Source: Myxococcus guangdongensis
GTDB lineage: Bacteria > Myxococcota > Myxococcia > Myxococcales > Myxococcaceae
Assembly (NCBI RefSeq): GCF_024198255.1
Contig: NZ_JAJVKW010000023.1
Span: 86,553 to 150,552, forward strand
Direction of reading: 5' to 3'
DNA: 64,000 nucleotides
The notes under the pieces were generated by a model. The model was not told the DNA's origin. It ran no database searches and worked only from the letters and a program-made list of their open reading frames with translations. Positions 35,099 through 43,431 of this stretch are shown here, one piece after another; position 1 is the stretch's first letter; every line of letters starts with the position of its first letter. Both the position numbers and the translations under genes were made by a program.

Positions 35099-36571
35099 TC
35101 AGGTCCCCTCCCCGAAGCGGACCTTCAACGTCGCGAGCAGCTTCTCGATGAAGCCGCCGAAGGCGCCGTTGCTCATGACCAGGAGGATGTCCCCGGGCTG
35201 TGACTCGCGGGCGACCAGGTCGACCATGGCCTGCACATCGGTGGAGCCCTCGGCGGCGAGTCCCTGCGCCTGGAGGTCGGCGACGAGCTTGCGCACGTCG
35301 AGTTCCTCGCCCACGGGCACCTTGTCGTGGCGCTCGGGCACCTTGAGGCTGGCGCGGGCCGCGCCGGTGAAGGCGTGGGCGTAGTCCTCCTGGTGGATGT
35401 TGCGGCGGCTGGTGTTGGAGCGGGGCTCGAAGATGGCCCACAGCCGGCGCGTGGGGTAGCGGTGGTGGATGGCGGCGATGGTCTCTCGCACGGCCGTCGG
35501 GTGGTGCGCGAAGTCGTCCACCACCAGGACTCCACCGGGCTCGCCGCGAGGCTCCTGTCGACGCTTCACGCCGCGGAACGTGGCCAGGCCGCTGGCGATT
35601 TCGTCGAAGGACAGCCCCAGCCCGCGCGCGGCGGCGATGACGCTGAGCGCGTTCTCCACGTTGTGCAGTCCGCCCATGGGCAGCGTCACGGTGCCGAGCA
35701 CGGTGCCGCGCTCGACGACGTCGAAGCGCGCACCTTCGGGGCCGAAGGTGACGCCCTTGGGGACGTAGTCCGCGTCCGCGCCCTCCTTGGCGATGTACGT
35801 GACGACGCGGCCCTTGCAGCCCTCGCGCGAGAGCTTCACGGCGTTGGGGTACGCGGCACAGACGACGAGCTGTCCGTCCTCGGGGATGAGGCGCACGAAC
35901 TTCTCGAACGTGGCCTCGTAGTGGGGCAAGTCCCTGAAGATGTCCGCGTGGTCGAACTCCACGCTGGTGAGGATGGCGGTGCGTGGGCGGTAGTGGAGGA
36001 ACTTGGAGCCCTTGTCCCAGTAGGCGGTGTCGTACTCGTCGCCCTCGACGACGAAGTGCGCGCCCTTGCCCACCCGGTAGTTGCCCGCGTAGTTCTGGGT
36101 GACGCCGCCGACGAGGAAGGACGGATCCTTCCCCGCCTCGACGAGCACGTGGGCCATGAGGGACGACGTCGTGGTCTTGCCGTGGGTGCCGGCGACGACG
36201 ATGGAGTGCGAGCGCTCGAGGAAGAGCGAGCCCAGGGCGGCGGGGAAGCTCATCTGCTTGAGGCCGCGCTCGCGCACGGCGGTGGCCTCGGGATTCACGC
36301 GGCGGATGACGTTGCCGATGATGACGAGGTCGGGGTTCGCCGTGTCCAGGTTCTCGGGACGGTAGGGCGAAGCGGCGGGGATGCCCCACGCCTTGAGCAT
36401 GTCGCTCATGGGTGGGTAGACATTCTCGTCGCTGCCGGTGACTTCGTAGCCGGCGGCCTTGAGCATGCCGGCGAAGGAGCCCATGCCGGTGCCCGCCACG
36501 CCCACCAGGTGGACGCGGCGCACACTGCCGGGTTCGAGGGTGTCGAGGACGTTACCGTTGTCGTCAGCCAT
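35099..36571 (-). CDS. mpl: UDP-N-acetylmuramate:L-alanyl-gamma-D-glutamyl-meso-DAP ligase
   Basis: 490 aa. Mur-ligase family enzyme that reattaches salvaged cell-wall tripeptide to UDP-MurNAc. N-terminal VHLVGVAGTGMGSFAGMLKA, ATP loop VVAGTHGKTTTSSLMAHVL (about residues 110-128), central EGDEYDTAYWD and C-terminal VVDDFAHHPTAVRETI are Mpl-type (the EYDTA(Y/F)(W/F)D motif separates Mpl from MurC). ATG at 36571 is chosen over a longer frame that would cover the upstream gene. It overlaps the beta-lactamase-fold gene by 8 bp. Confidence 0.93.
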   Translation of the reverse strand: MADDNGNVLDTLEPGSVRRVHLVGVAGTGMGSFAGMLKAAGYEVTGSDENVYPPMSDMLKAWGIPAASPYRPENLDTANPDLVIIGNVIRRVNPEATAVRERGLKQMSFPAALGSLFLERSHSIVVAGTHGKTTTSSLMAHVLVEAGKDPSFLVGGVTQNYAGNYRVGKGAHFVVEGDEYDTAYWDKGSKFLHYRPRTAILTSVEFDHADIFRDLPHYEATFEKFVRLIPEDGQLVVCAAYPNAVKLSREGCKGRVVTYIAKEGADADYVPKGVTFGPEGARFDVVERGTVLGTVTLPMGGLHNVENALSVIAAARGLGLSFDEIASGLATFRGVKRRQEPRGEPGGVLVVDDFAHHPTAVRETIAAIHHRYPTRRLWAIFEPRSNTSRRNIHQEDYAHAFTGAARASLKVPERHDKVPVGEELDVRKLVADLQAQGLAAEGSTDVQAMVDLVARESQPGDILLVMSNGAFGGFIEKLLATLKVRFGEGT

Positions 36572-37754
36572 GCGTTCCCTGCGAGATGGCGGTGAGGCCG
36601 AGCGCCTCCACGACGAAGTCATGGAAGACGGGTCGGAAGTCGCGGATGCGCAGCTCCTGGCGGCCATTCGCCACGCGGTTGGTGACCAGCGCCACCACCA
36701 GCGAGCGGCGCAGGTCCACCCAGAGGCTCGTTCCAGTGAAGCCCAGGTGGCCGATGGCCCCCGGAGGTGAGTCGCCCACGAAGCGGCCCGCGCTGGAGCC
36801 CACTTGTGACGGCGAGTCGAAGCCCATCGAGCGCGTGCTGCCCGCCACCAGCGGGTCCGTGGCGAGCACGCGGTGCCACAGGGGCCCGGGAGCAATCACG
36901 GGGCTCGTCCCCGCGCAGCCCTCGAGCACCGCCTGGCCGAAGCGCGCCACGTCCACCGCGGTGCCGAACAGGCCCGCGTGTCCGGCGACGCCGTCCATCA
37001 CCCAGGCGTTGTCATCGTCCACTTCCCCCAGGCGCGTGGGCGCGGAGGGCACGTCCTTCCACAGCGTCTCCTGTCCGGGCGCGGGCTCGCGGGGACGCGT
37101 GGCACCCGTGGGGGCTGGGGTGGAGTCCGCGGGGAAGTCGGTGAGGCGGTGGAAGCGGGCGGAGAGGCCGAGGGGCTCGGCGACGTGGCGGGAGAAGAGC
37201 GTGTCGAGCGGGGCGTTGGCCGCGCGCGCGAGGATTTCGCCGAGGAGGATGAAGCCCACGTCGCTGTAGGCCGTGCGCGTGCGAGGCGGCGCGGCGAGCG
37301 GCGTGGCGGCGGCGGCCTGGAGGACCTCGTCACGGACCTGGGCGCGCGTGGCCGAGGGGCAGGCGGCGTCGAGCAGCTCGGGGTGCTGGGTGAGGGCCTG
37401 GGCGAAGAACGGGACGAAGGGGGGCAGACCGGAGCGGTGGTAGAGCAGGTCCGCGACGGTGGCGCCCGCGTCGCCCACGGGGGAGCCGGGGAAGAAGCGG
37501 GACACGAGGGTGTCGGGGCCCACCTTGCCTTCGGTCCACAGGCGCAGGAACAGGGCGGTGGTGCTGACGACCTTGGTGAGCGAGGCGAGGTCGAAGCGGG
37601 TGTCGCCCGAGGCCTTGCCGGCGACGCCGCCGAAGACCTGGACGCCGCGGTGGAGGACGACGGCCTGGGCGGCGGGGAAGACGCCGATGCCCACGGCCTC
37701 GTCGAGCAGGGTCTGGAGGACGGCGACGGGGTGTTGTTCGGGAGGGGCGCTCAT
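36564..37754 (-). CDS. Beta-lactamase-fold serine hydrolase (AmpC/EstB/DD-peptidase family)
   Basis: 396 aa from ATG 37754. Serine beta-lactamase-like fold with S-x-x-K motif at SLTK (in TRFDLASLTKVVSTTALFL, about residues 57-60) and a Tyr motif at YSDVGFILLGEIL (about 173), the class C/EstB pattern. No signal peptide, so it is cytoplasmic. Its place between LD-carboxypeptidase and Mpl suggests action on recycled muropeptides rather than antibiotic resistance. Its start overlaps the upstream stop by four bases (ATGA). Confidence 0.86.
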   Translation of the reverse strand: MSAPPEQHPVAVLQTLLDEAVGIGVFPAAQAVVLHRGVQVFGGVAGKASGDTRFDLASLTKVVSTTALFLRLWTEGKVGPDTLVSRFFPGSPVGDAGATVADLLYHRSGLPPFVPFFAQALTQHPELLDAACPSATRAQVRDEVLQAAAATPLAAPPRTRTAYSDVGFILLGEILARAANAPLDTLFSRHVAEPLGLSARFHRLTDFPADSTPAPTGATRPREPAPGQETLWKDVPSAPTRLGEVDDDNAWVMDGVAGHAGLFGTAVDVARFGQAVLEGCAGTSPVIAPGPLWHRVLATDPLVAGSTRSMGFDSPSQVGSSAGRFVGDSPPGAIGHLGFTGTSLWVDLRRSLVVALVTNRVANGRQELRIRDFRPVFHDFVVEALGLTAISQGTHG

Positions 37755-38650
37755 GGGCGCACGGCTCCTTCGAGGAAGGTGAGGCGCGCGGAGTCCGCGT
37801 CCAGGCGGACCTGGGTGCCGAGGGCCACGGGGTAGTTGAGGGTGCCGTGGCCGATGGGGAAGCCCGCGGCGCAGGGCAGGCCCGATTCCTGGGCGAGTCC
37901 CCGGAGGACGTCGGCGCTGGAGTACTCCGCGTTGCGCTCCTCGCAGGAGGTGAAGTCCCCGAGGACGATGCCGCGCACGCGGGAGAAGACGCCGGCGAGA
38001 CGGAGCTGGGTCCACATGCGGTCGAGGCGGTAGGGGCGCTCAGTGACGTCCTCGAGGAGGAGCACGGCGCCATCGAGGGGCGGCAGGTACGGGGTGCCCA
38101 GGAGACAGGCGAGGACGGAGAGGTTGCCGCCGACGAGGTGCCCCTCGGCGGTGCCGGGGACGTAGGTGGCCGAGCCCGAGAGAGGTGGCGGGGGCTCGGG
38201 GGATTCGAGGAGGCGGAAGAAGTACTCGCGGACCTCGGGGGGCTGCTTGCCGAGCTGGGTGAGGACGGGCCCGTGGATGGAGACGCGGCCGAGGGCCTGG
38301 AGGGCGCCGTGGACGGACGTCATGTCCGAGAAGCCGGTGAAGAGGCTGGGGGCGGCGTCGGCGAGGGGCAGGTGCGGCAGGAGGCGGGCGCTGCCGTAAC
38401 CGCCGCGGGCGCAGAAGGTGGCGCGGGCGGAGGGGTCCGTCAGGGCGTGGCCGAGCTCCTGGGCGCGGCGGGCGTCGTCACCGGCGAGGTAGCGGTGGAC
38501 GGAGGAGATGTCGGGGCGGAGCGAGGGGGTGTAGCGCTCGGCGATGAGGGCGAGGCCGGCCTCGAACAGTGGGCGGTCGAAGGGGCCTGCGGGGGCGACG
38601 ACGTGGACGGTGTCGCGGGGGCGGAGCGGGAGGGGCTTGAGCCAACGCAC
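37751..38650 (-). CDS. ldcA: LD-carboxypeptidase (peptidase S66)
   Basis: 299 aa from the GTG at 38650 (VRWLKPLPLRPRDTVHVVAPAG); a longer frame from 38752 reads low-quality sequence. S66 serine peptidase that removes D-Ala from L-Ala-gamma-D-Glu-mDAP-D-Ala, giving the tripeptide that Mpl reuses. Nucleophile Ser in CARGGYGSARLL, Glu/His regions GAVLLLEDVTERPYRLDRM and AAGFPIGHGTLNYPVALG are intact. First gene of the five-gene leftward operon. Confidence 0.9.
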   Translation of the reverse strand: MRWLKPLPLRPRDTVHVVAPAGPFDRPLFEAGLALIAERYTPSLRPDISSVHRYLAGDDARRAQELGHALTDPSARATFCARGGYGSARLLPHLPLADAAPSLFTGFSDMTSVHGALQALGRVSIHGPVLTQLGKQPPEVREYFFRLLESPEPPPPLSGSATYVPGTAEGHLVGGNLSVLACLLGTPYLPPLDGAVLLLEDVTERPYRLDRMWTQLRLAGVFSRVRGIVLGDFTSCEERNAEYSSADVLRGLAQESGLPCAAGFPIGHGTLNYPVALGTQVRLDADSARLTFLEGAVRP

Positions 38651-38801
38651 GGGCGCTTCATACCACCCGGGACGTGGGGGGCCTCTGGATTCGAGTCGGG
38701 GTGTCCGTCGGAGCACGGCTCCCCGGTCGCTCGAGGTCCCCTCCTCCGACACGGCAACCGCCCGGCGCCAGGACCCAAGCCCCTGGCTCGACGCGGGAAA
38801 G

Positions 38802-38835
38802 AAAAAAGGGCCCTATCGAAATCGATAGGACCCTT
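38802..38835 (-). terminator. Rho-independent terminator of tRNA-Asn
   Basis: Read on the minus strand: stem AAGGGTCCTATCG / CGATAGGGCCCTT (one mismatch) with a 4-nt loop, followed by six U residues. It lies directly after the tRNA. Confidence 0.85.
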
Positions 38836-38842
38836 CGTTCAG

Positions 38843-38915
38843 CTCCCTGACGTGGACTCGAACCACGGACCTAGTGATTAACAGTCACCCGCTCTACCGG
38901 CTGAGCTATCAGGGA
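38843..38915 (-). tRNA. tRNA-Asn(GUU)
   Basis: 73 nt. Acceptor TCCCTGA/TCAGGGA, D-arm TAGCTCAGCCGGTAGAGC, anticodon loop CTGTTAA (GTT), T-arm GTGGTTCGAGTCCAC. CCA is not encoded. Confidence 0.97.
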
Positions 38916-39078
38916 ATATGTCCTCGCCGTGGTAACCGCGCCGCAGCGATGACGCGCTTTCTAGAGAACGGAGCCGCCCCTGTCAACAGTCCCGTTTGAT
39001 CCGCTCTCCCGGCTCCAGGCCCAACCCTGGTCCGCGCTGGCGGGGCTTGCCCCGATTTCCACGGAGGCCCTCTCCCTC

Positions 39079-40257
39079 GTGCTCGCTGGCTCCCCAGCCG
39101 AGCGCGTCGTGGACCGCACACTCCGTGCCCACCGCACCCTCTCCAGCCCCCAGCGCCAGGCGCTCAAGGAGGTCATCTACAACGTCGCCCTCTGGCGCCG
39201 CCGCCTCGACTTCCTCCTGGGCCACCCCGACGCGACCCCGTCGCACCTGCTCTTCGCGTTCCTCCAGGGCCTCGCCCGGCTCCCAGCGTCCGAGGCAGCC
39301 GCCCTTGCTGGAATCGAGCCCGACCCGGTTCCGTCGCTGAACCCGGCCCAGCCCCCTTCGCTCGCCCTCCGTCACTCCCTTCCGGATTGGCTCGCTGACC
39401 ACTTCGAGCGGGAACTGGGCCCGGAGGCCGAGGACTTCTGCGCCCACCTCAACGTCCCAGGCCCCATCACCCTGCGTGTGAATCCGCTCCGCGACTCCCG
39501 GGAAGAGCTGGCCATCCGCTTGCGCGCCGAGGGCCTTCTCACCCGGCCTGGTGCCTGGAGCCCGCTTGCCCTCCATGTCGACGGGCCCCGTCCCAACCTC
39601 TATGCGCTGCCTTCCCTCCGAGAGGGCCGATTCGAGGTCCAGGACGAGGGCAGCCAGCTCCTGGGGCTCCTCCTGGGTGCCCGCCCCGGAGAGACGGTCC
39701 TCGACCTATGCGCGGGGGCTGGAGGCAAGACGCTCCTGCTCGGTGCACAGATGCGCGACTCCGGTCGGCTCCTCGCCCATGACCGGGACCCCGAGCGGCT
39801 GGACCGGCTCCTCCAGCGTGTCTCCCGCGCGGGGCTGACGCGCGTCCAGGTCCTCAGAGCGCCCCCCTCCCCGGGCCTCGACGCCGACCGCGTCCTGGTG
39901 GACGCCCCTTGCTCCGAGCTCGGACCTCTTCGCCGCGGGCCAGATCAACGCTTCCGCGCCGCCCGCGGAGTTCTCACTCGATTCCCACAGCTCCAGCTCG
40001 AGTTGCTCCACCAAGCGGCGGCGCTGCTCCGCCCGGGAGGCCAGCTGGTCTATGCCACCTGCACCGTCAATCGTGCCGAGAACCAGGATGTCGTTACTGC
40101 CTTCCTGACCTCGCGCCCTGATTTCCGCCTCCTGCGCCCTGGCGCGGACTGGCTTCCCGACGAGTGCATTCGGGAGGACTTCCTCATCGTCACGCCCCAC
40201 CTGCACGGCACTGACGCATTCTTCGCGGCGGTCTTGCAGCGCTCGACTGGGAAGTAG
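39079..40257 (+). CDS. RsmB/NOP-family RNA m5C methyltransferase
   Basis: 392 aa from GTG 39079; the frame is open back to 38965 and related residues (QAQPWSALAGLAPISTEAL) suggest a start further upstream, but no ATG/GTG/TTG is in frame there. An N-terminal NusB-like segment (RVVDRTLRAHRTLSSPQRQA) precedes the Rossmann methyltransferase domain: motif I VLDLCAGAGGKTLLLGAQM, motif IV VDAPCSELGPLRRGPD (PC Cys) and motif VI YATCTVNRAEN (catalytic TC Cys). Both cysteines are present, so it should be active on rRNA or tRNA cytosine. Exact target is not certain. Confidence 0.9.
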   Translation: MLAGSPAERVVDRTLRAHRTLSSPQRQALKEVIYNVALWRRRLDFLLGHPDATPSHLLFAFLQGLARLPASEAAALAGIEPDPVPSLNPAQPPSLALRHSLPDWLADHFERELGPEAEDFCAHLNVPGPITLRVNPLRDSREELAIRLRAEGLLTRPGAWSPLALHVDGPRPNLYALPSLREGRFEVQDEGSQLLGLLLGARPGETVLDLCAGAGGKTLLLGAQMRDSGRLLAHDRDPERLDRLLQRVSRAGLTRVQVLRAPPSPGLDADRVLVDAPCSELGPLRRGPDQRFRAARGVLTRFPQLQLELLHQAAALLRPGGQLVYATCTVNRAENQDVVTAFLTSRPDFRLLRPGADWLPDECIREDFLIVTPHLHGTDAFFAAVLQRSTGK

Positions 40258-40798
40258 ACACAACCTATCGACGACACACGCATGGAGACAGCCCCGGCTG
40301 AGCAAACTCAAAGCAACAGGCACCGCTCCACGTGGCGATGCAGTGCCACGACCAAGCCCCCAAAGGCGCAACCCACACTGCAACCGCATGCGCAAGCCAA
40401 AGGAAAGACAGACAGGCCCCATTTGACTTGTGGCGAACACTCCCTATCCACGGTCACCAGAAAGTCCAAAAACGGAGTCACACGGCATGAGCTGGATGCC
40501 CATGGTGTGCATCCGTCGAGATGATGCGGATCCACGAATCTCCCGGGCTCAGCCGAATCAAAACACACATCCACACTCTGGATTTCTGCCCTCGTCCATA
40601 GTTTGACTGGGGCGCACGCACACTCGACCAATCTCAAGGGCATGCGCGGCTACCGAGCACTCTCAATCCAGGGCTACTCGCCAACAGAAACATTACGTTG
40701 CCGAGCATGATGGCAACCCTCCCCGGTGTCCCAGAGTTTGAAGGTGAAGAAGCTGCGCAACTCGCCACCGCTCCCTGCCCTCTAGCTGCCACACAACC
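40258..40798. other. Gene-poor left edge of the defence island
   Basis: About 540 bp without a supportable gene. GC is visibly lower than in the flanking core genes, with A/C-rich stretches (CAAACTCAAAGCAACAGG, AAAGGAAAGACAGACAG). Short open frames on both strands lack ribosome-binding sites and typical codon bias. No direct repeat or tRNA end was seen, so the insertion boundary is not resolved. Confidence 0.5.
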
Positions 40799-41809
40799 TC
40801 ATCTTGGCCCACGTCGTCGGATAGCAGCGTTTTTGACTCCAGCACCTCGCCGGCGCTGGTCGTCGCCCTCGCTTACAGTACTCGCCAACCCTCGCACACC
40901 GACAAGGGTCGTGACGTCTTTGAATTCGAAATCATTTGTATTTCGCCAGACATACTGTGCATAACGCTTCTCATACATCTCACGCGAAAGCACATGAAGA
41001 TCATCGGTGTGTTTCAACTTCTCGGAAGCCCCGCCAACGTCCAGTCCTGTGATGACGCCCACCCCTCCCAGTTCGGTGAGAATGTAGCGATTGTGATCCT
41101 TGTCACCTCCAGCAGCCGACCAGTAGCGAACAACTTTGACCCTGGTTCCAGACGGAAGAACCGAATCCAACGACTGGTGCAACGCTTGGCCATCAACTTC
41201 TCTACCCGTTAGGACTTCGATGCGCCCCGGCTTCTCGGCATCAGCGCGCTGGGCCACCACAGCGGAGACGATGCGCTCTAGTGTGGCGGTGAACCAGTCG
41301 CCCGCGCCGCTGCGCCGAGGCTCGAAATGTGGGTCCACCAGGACGAACTCCTTCGCCGCGCGAAGCAGCGGACCAAGCATATTCACGAGTGCGTCCGGAT
41401 CTCGCGAAACAACCCGCGACATGCTCGCCTTCCACGGCGGAAGATCGTCCCAGATTACGTCCTCCGTGCATGCAGCGCCACCCGCCTCGACACAAATAAT
41501 CGGCTGAAGTGATCGGCGGGCATGCTCGGCGAGCGCACTGGAGGGCCATTTCAACGGATCAACGTTTATGGGGGTGCGAAGGCTGGTCAACCGAGATAGA
41601 TGTTCAACAAGAGTCGTGAGTCGCAGCTGATCGTTTTGAGAAAGGCTATCAAGGTCCTTTAGCGCAGCCCGACGCCATTCCACAGCAGAGGGTAATGCCG
41701 CAAGCACTCGCGGCGTCCCCAAACCCACGGTCTGTACAAAAAACGCGAGCGCCTGGCGACTAGTCCACCGCCTCAGAAGCTCCGGCTCAACCGCGAACTC
41801 GTGGATCAC
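40799..41809 (-). CDS. PLD-like C-terminal effector candidate, partner of the AAA ATPase
   Basis: 336 aa from a GTG that overlaps the ATPase stop (GTGA), so the two are translationally coupled. The N-terminal half is helical and unrecognised. The C-terminal half (about 145-300) has EFVLVDPHFEPR and KDHNRYILTELGGVGVITGLDVG, the pattern of phospholipase-D-like defence proteins where H-x-R and surrounding strands form the core. The canonical HxKxxxxD is not complete. It is a candidate effector nuclease or binding module; I do not recognise a named family. Confidence 0.6.
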   Translation of the reverse strand: MIHEFAVEPELLRRWTSRQALAFFVQTVGLGTPRVLAALPSAVEWRRAALKDLDSLSQNDQLRLTTLVEHLSRLTSLRTPINVDPLKWPSSALAEHARRSLQPIICVEAGGAACTEDVIWDDLPPWKASMSRVVSRDPDALVNMLGPLLRAAKEFVLVDPHFEPRRSGAGDWFTATLERIVSAVVAQRADAEKPGRIEVLTGREVDGQALHQSLDSVLPSGTRVKVVRYWSAAGGDKDHNRYILTELGGVGVITGLDVGGASEKLKHTDDLHVLSREMYEKRYAQYVWRNTNDFEFKDVTTLVGVRGLASTVSEGDDQRRRGAGVKNAAIRRRGPR

Positions 41810-43431
41810 AGCAACTCCCGGACACGCTCGGCGAAGAAGCCGCGCGGCCACGGACCACCAAACTCACCGTCTTCGCGAATGGGTATTTCAATCACTCGCG
41901 AACCCCGTTCTCCGGGCTCTACGTACAATATCGCAACATCACTTGGCCGAAGTGCTCTGCCCGAGGTGACATGTTTCCCCTCTCGGATACGCCGCAACAC
42001 GCGAAGCACCAAGTGCTCGCTGTGCGTTTCAAGCACGAACGTATTGCCACGTTCCAGAGCTCCCTCGATGAAAGCATCGGCAAGCTCCGATTGGAGGGCT
42101 GGGTGCACGTGCAATTCCGGCTGCTCTATAGCGACCAGTGCGTCACGAGATCCGAATGCAGAAACCAGGACTGGCAAGACTTGACTAATGCCAATGCCGA
42201 CATCGCGATGGCCGACCAGCGTCTGCGAGTTGCGATCGAAGAGGCCCAGCGACGGCAACCCGCCACCTGCATTCGACCTTAATCCTTCAACGAAAGTGTT
42301 CACCAGCTTCGTCAGTTCCTGCTCGGTGTAGTCCGGGTCCTGAGCCTTCGTCGCGAATGCGTTCAGCTCCTCCTCAGTCGGATTTGAATCCTCGACATTC
42401 CAGTTCGTCAGCAGGTGTTTAAGGGGAAGATTTATGCGTTCTGCGGGTACAAGATGTTGCACGACGAGTTCGTAGTGCGTGCGCAGTGCCCCATCCTCGC
42501 GGAGCCAGCGGTTGACACGCGTGCGCACGCCTTCATCTGTGGCCAGAACGCGCCAAGCATAGGCCCCTCCGGCCACGTCCGTCTCCTCGATGACATTTCC
42601 GAGTAGACGAGGCGGATAGGTTCGAAGTGGTCCAAGATACTGCGTTTGGGACAACGCATCACGGACACTCTCGCCCAGCAGCGAGAAAAACGTTCCGAGC
42701 GCTTGGCAAAGCAATTTCGACTCATCAGTGAACTTCGCTGGGATGAGCTTCACTGAACCCTTTTCGCTGGTGCTTCTCTTCCCACGGACGGGCAGCCCGA
42801 TGCTGACCGACGTCGGCACAAGCTCGTCACCGTGAATCCGGATAAGCGGTTCCAAGTACTCCAAGACATCAGAAATCCGCTTGACTCTGGACTCAAGGTG
42901 AGCCGCAAGACTTGGCCATACATCATCACCCGACAGGTCGAAGAGACGGAAATCGCCGCGTTCCCGTCGAGCGATGCGAAGCGCCACCTTCCCATCCACC
43001 GAAACGCGGATTCCGGCAACGCCACAATAAGGCGTATCCATTCGGGCCGAATCCGACGGCAACTCCCGTTGGTTAGCAAACATGGCACCAACCACAAACT
43101 CCACAGCAATTGGCGTCCGGACATTCACTCCCAGATGCGCAGCGAGGGGCGGGCTTGCGTCGAACGTGATTTCAATCTGAACCCTTCCCATCGCCTCCCG
43201 GCGATAAACAAACTGAGGGTAGCCTCCGAGGTCAATCACTTGCCCTCCGAGCTTTGTGTGATTTACGTCGTACCGCCCAGTGGCAGCTGCCTCATGCAGG
43301 TACGCCAGTGCGTGGATGATGCTCGACTTCCCGGCGCTATTTGGGCCAAACACCAACGTAAGCGGCCGAAATGGTACGCTCTGCGCGTCACGAAAGGCTT
43401 TGAACCCACCAACAGAAATCCCTCTAAGCAT
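41806..43431 (-). CDS. AAA/ABC-type ATPase with DUF3696-like C-terminus
   Basis: 541 aa. SMC/RecF-like ATPase: N-terminal FKAFRDAQSVPFRPLTLVFG then Walker A GPNSAGKS (29-36), signature-like region VGHRDVGIGISQVLPVLVSA, Walker B IEQPELHVHP (about 435-444), H-loop ETHSEHL (about 468-474), and the ending DGEFGGPWPRGFFAERVREL typical of DUF3696 proteins. Such ATPases pair with effector proteins in phage-defence modules (established for relatives such as PtuA and OLD). Its start overlaps the methylase stop by 8 bp. Confidence 0.87.
   Translation of the reverse strand: MLRGISVGGFKAFRDAQSVPFRPLTLVFGPNSAGKSSIIHALAYLHEAAATGRYDVNHTKLGGQVIDLGGYPQFVYRREAMGRVQIEITFDASPPLAAHLGVNVRTPIAVEFVVGAMFANQRELPSDSARMDTPYCGVAGIRVSVDGKVALRIARRERGDFRLFDLSGDDVWPSLAAHLESRVKRISDVLEYLEPLIRIHGDELVPTSVSIGLPVRGKRSTSEKGSVKLIPAKFTDESKLLCQALGTFFSLLGESVRDALSQTQYLGPLRTYPPRLLGNVIEETDVAGGAYAWRVLATDEGVRTRVNRWLREDGALRTHYELVVQHLVPAERINLPLKHLLTNWNVEDSNPTEEELNAFATKAQDPDYTEQELTKLVNTFVEGLRSNAGGGLPSLGLFDRNSQTLVGHRDVGIGISQVLPVLVSAFGSRDALVAIEQPELHVHPALQSELADAFIEGALERGNTFVLETHSEHLVLRVLRRIREGKHVTSGRALRPSDVAILYVEPGERGSRVIEIPIREDGEFGGPWPRGFFAERVRELL

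Noticed and set aside
36564..37754. Antibiotic-resistance beta-lactamase
   Set aside because: No signal peptide, and tight coupling to LD-carboxypeptidase and Mpl points to wall recycling.
38843..38915. tRNA-Asn as integration site of the defence island
   Set aside because: No integrase gene, no duplicated tRNA 3' end near the island ends, and rsmB-like lies between.
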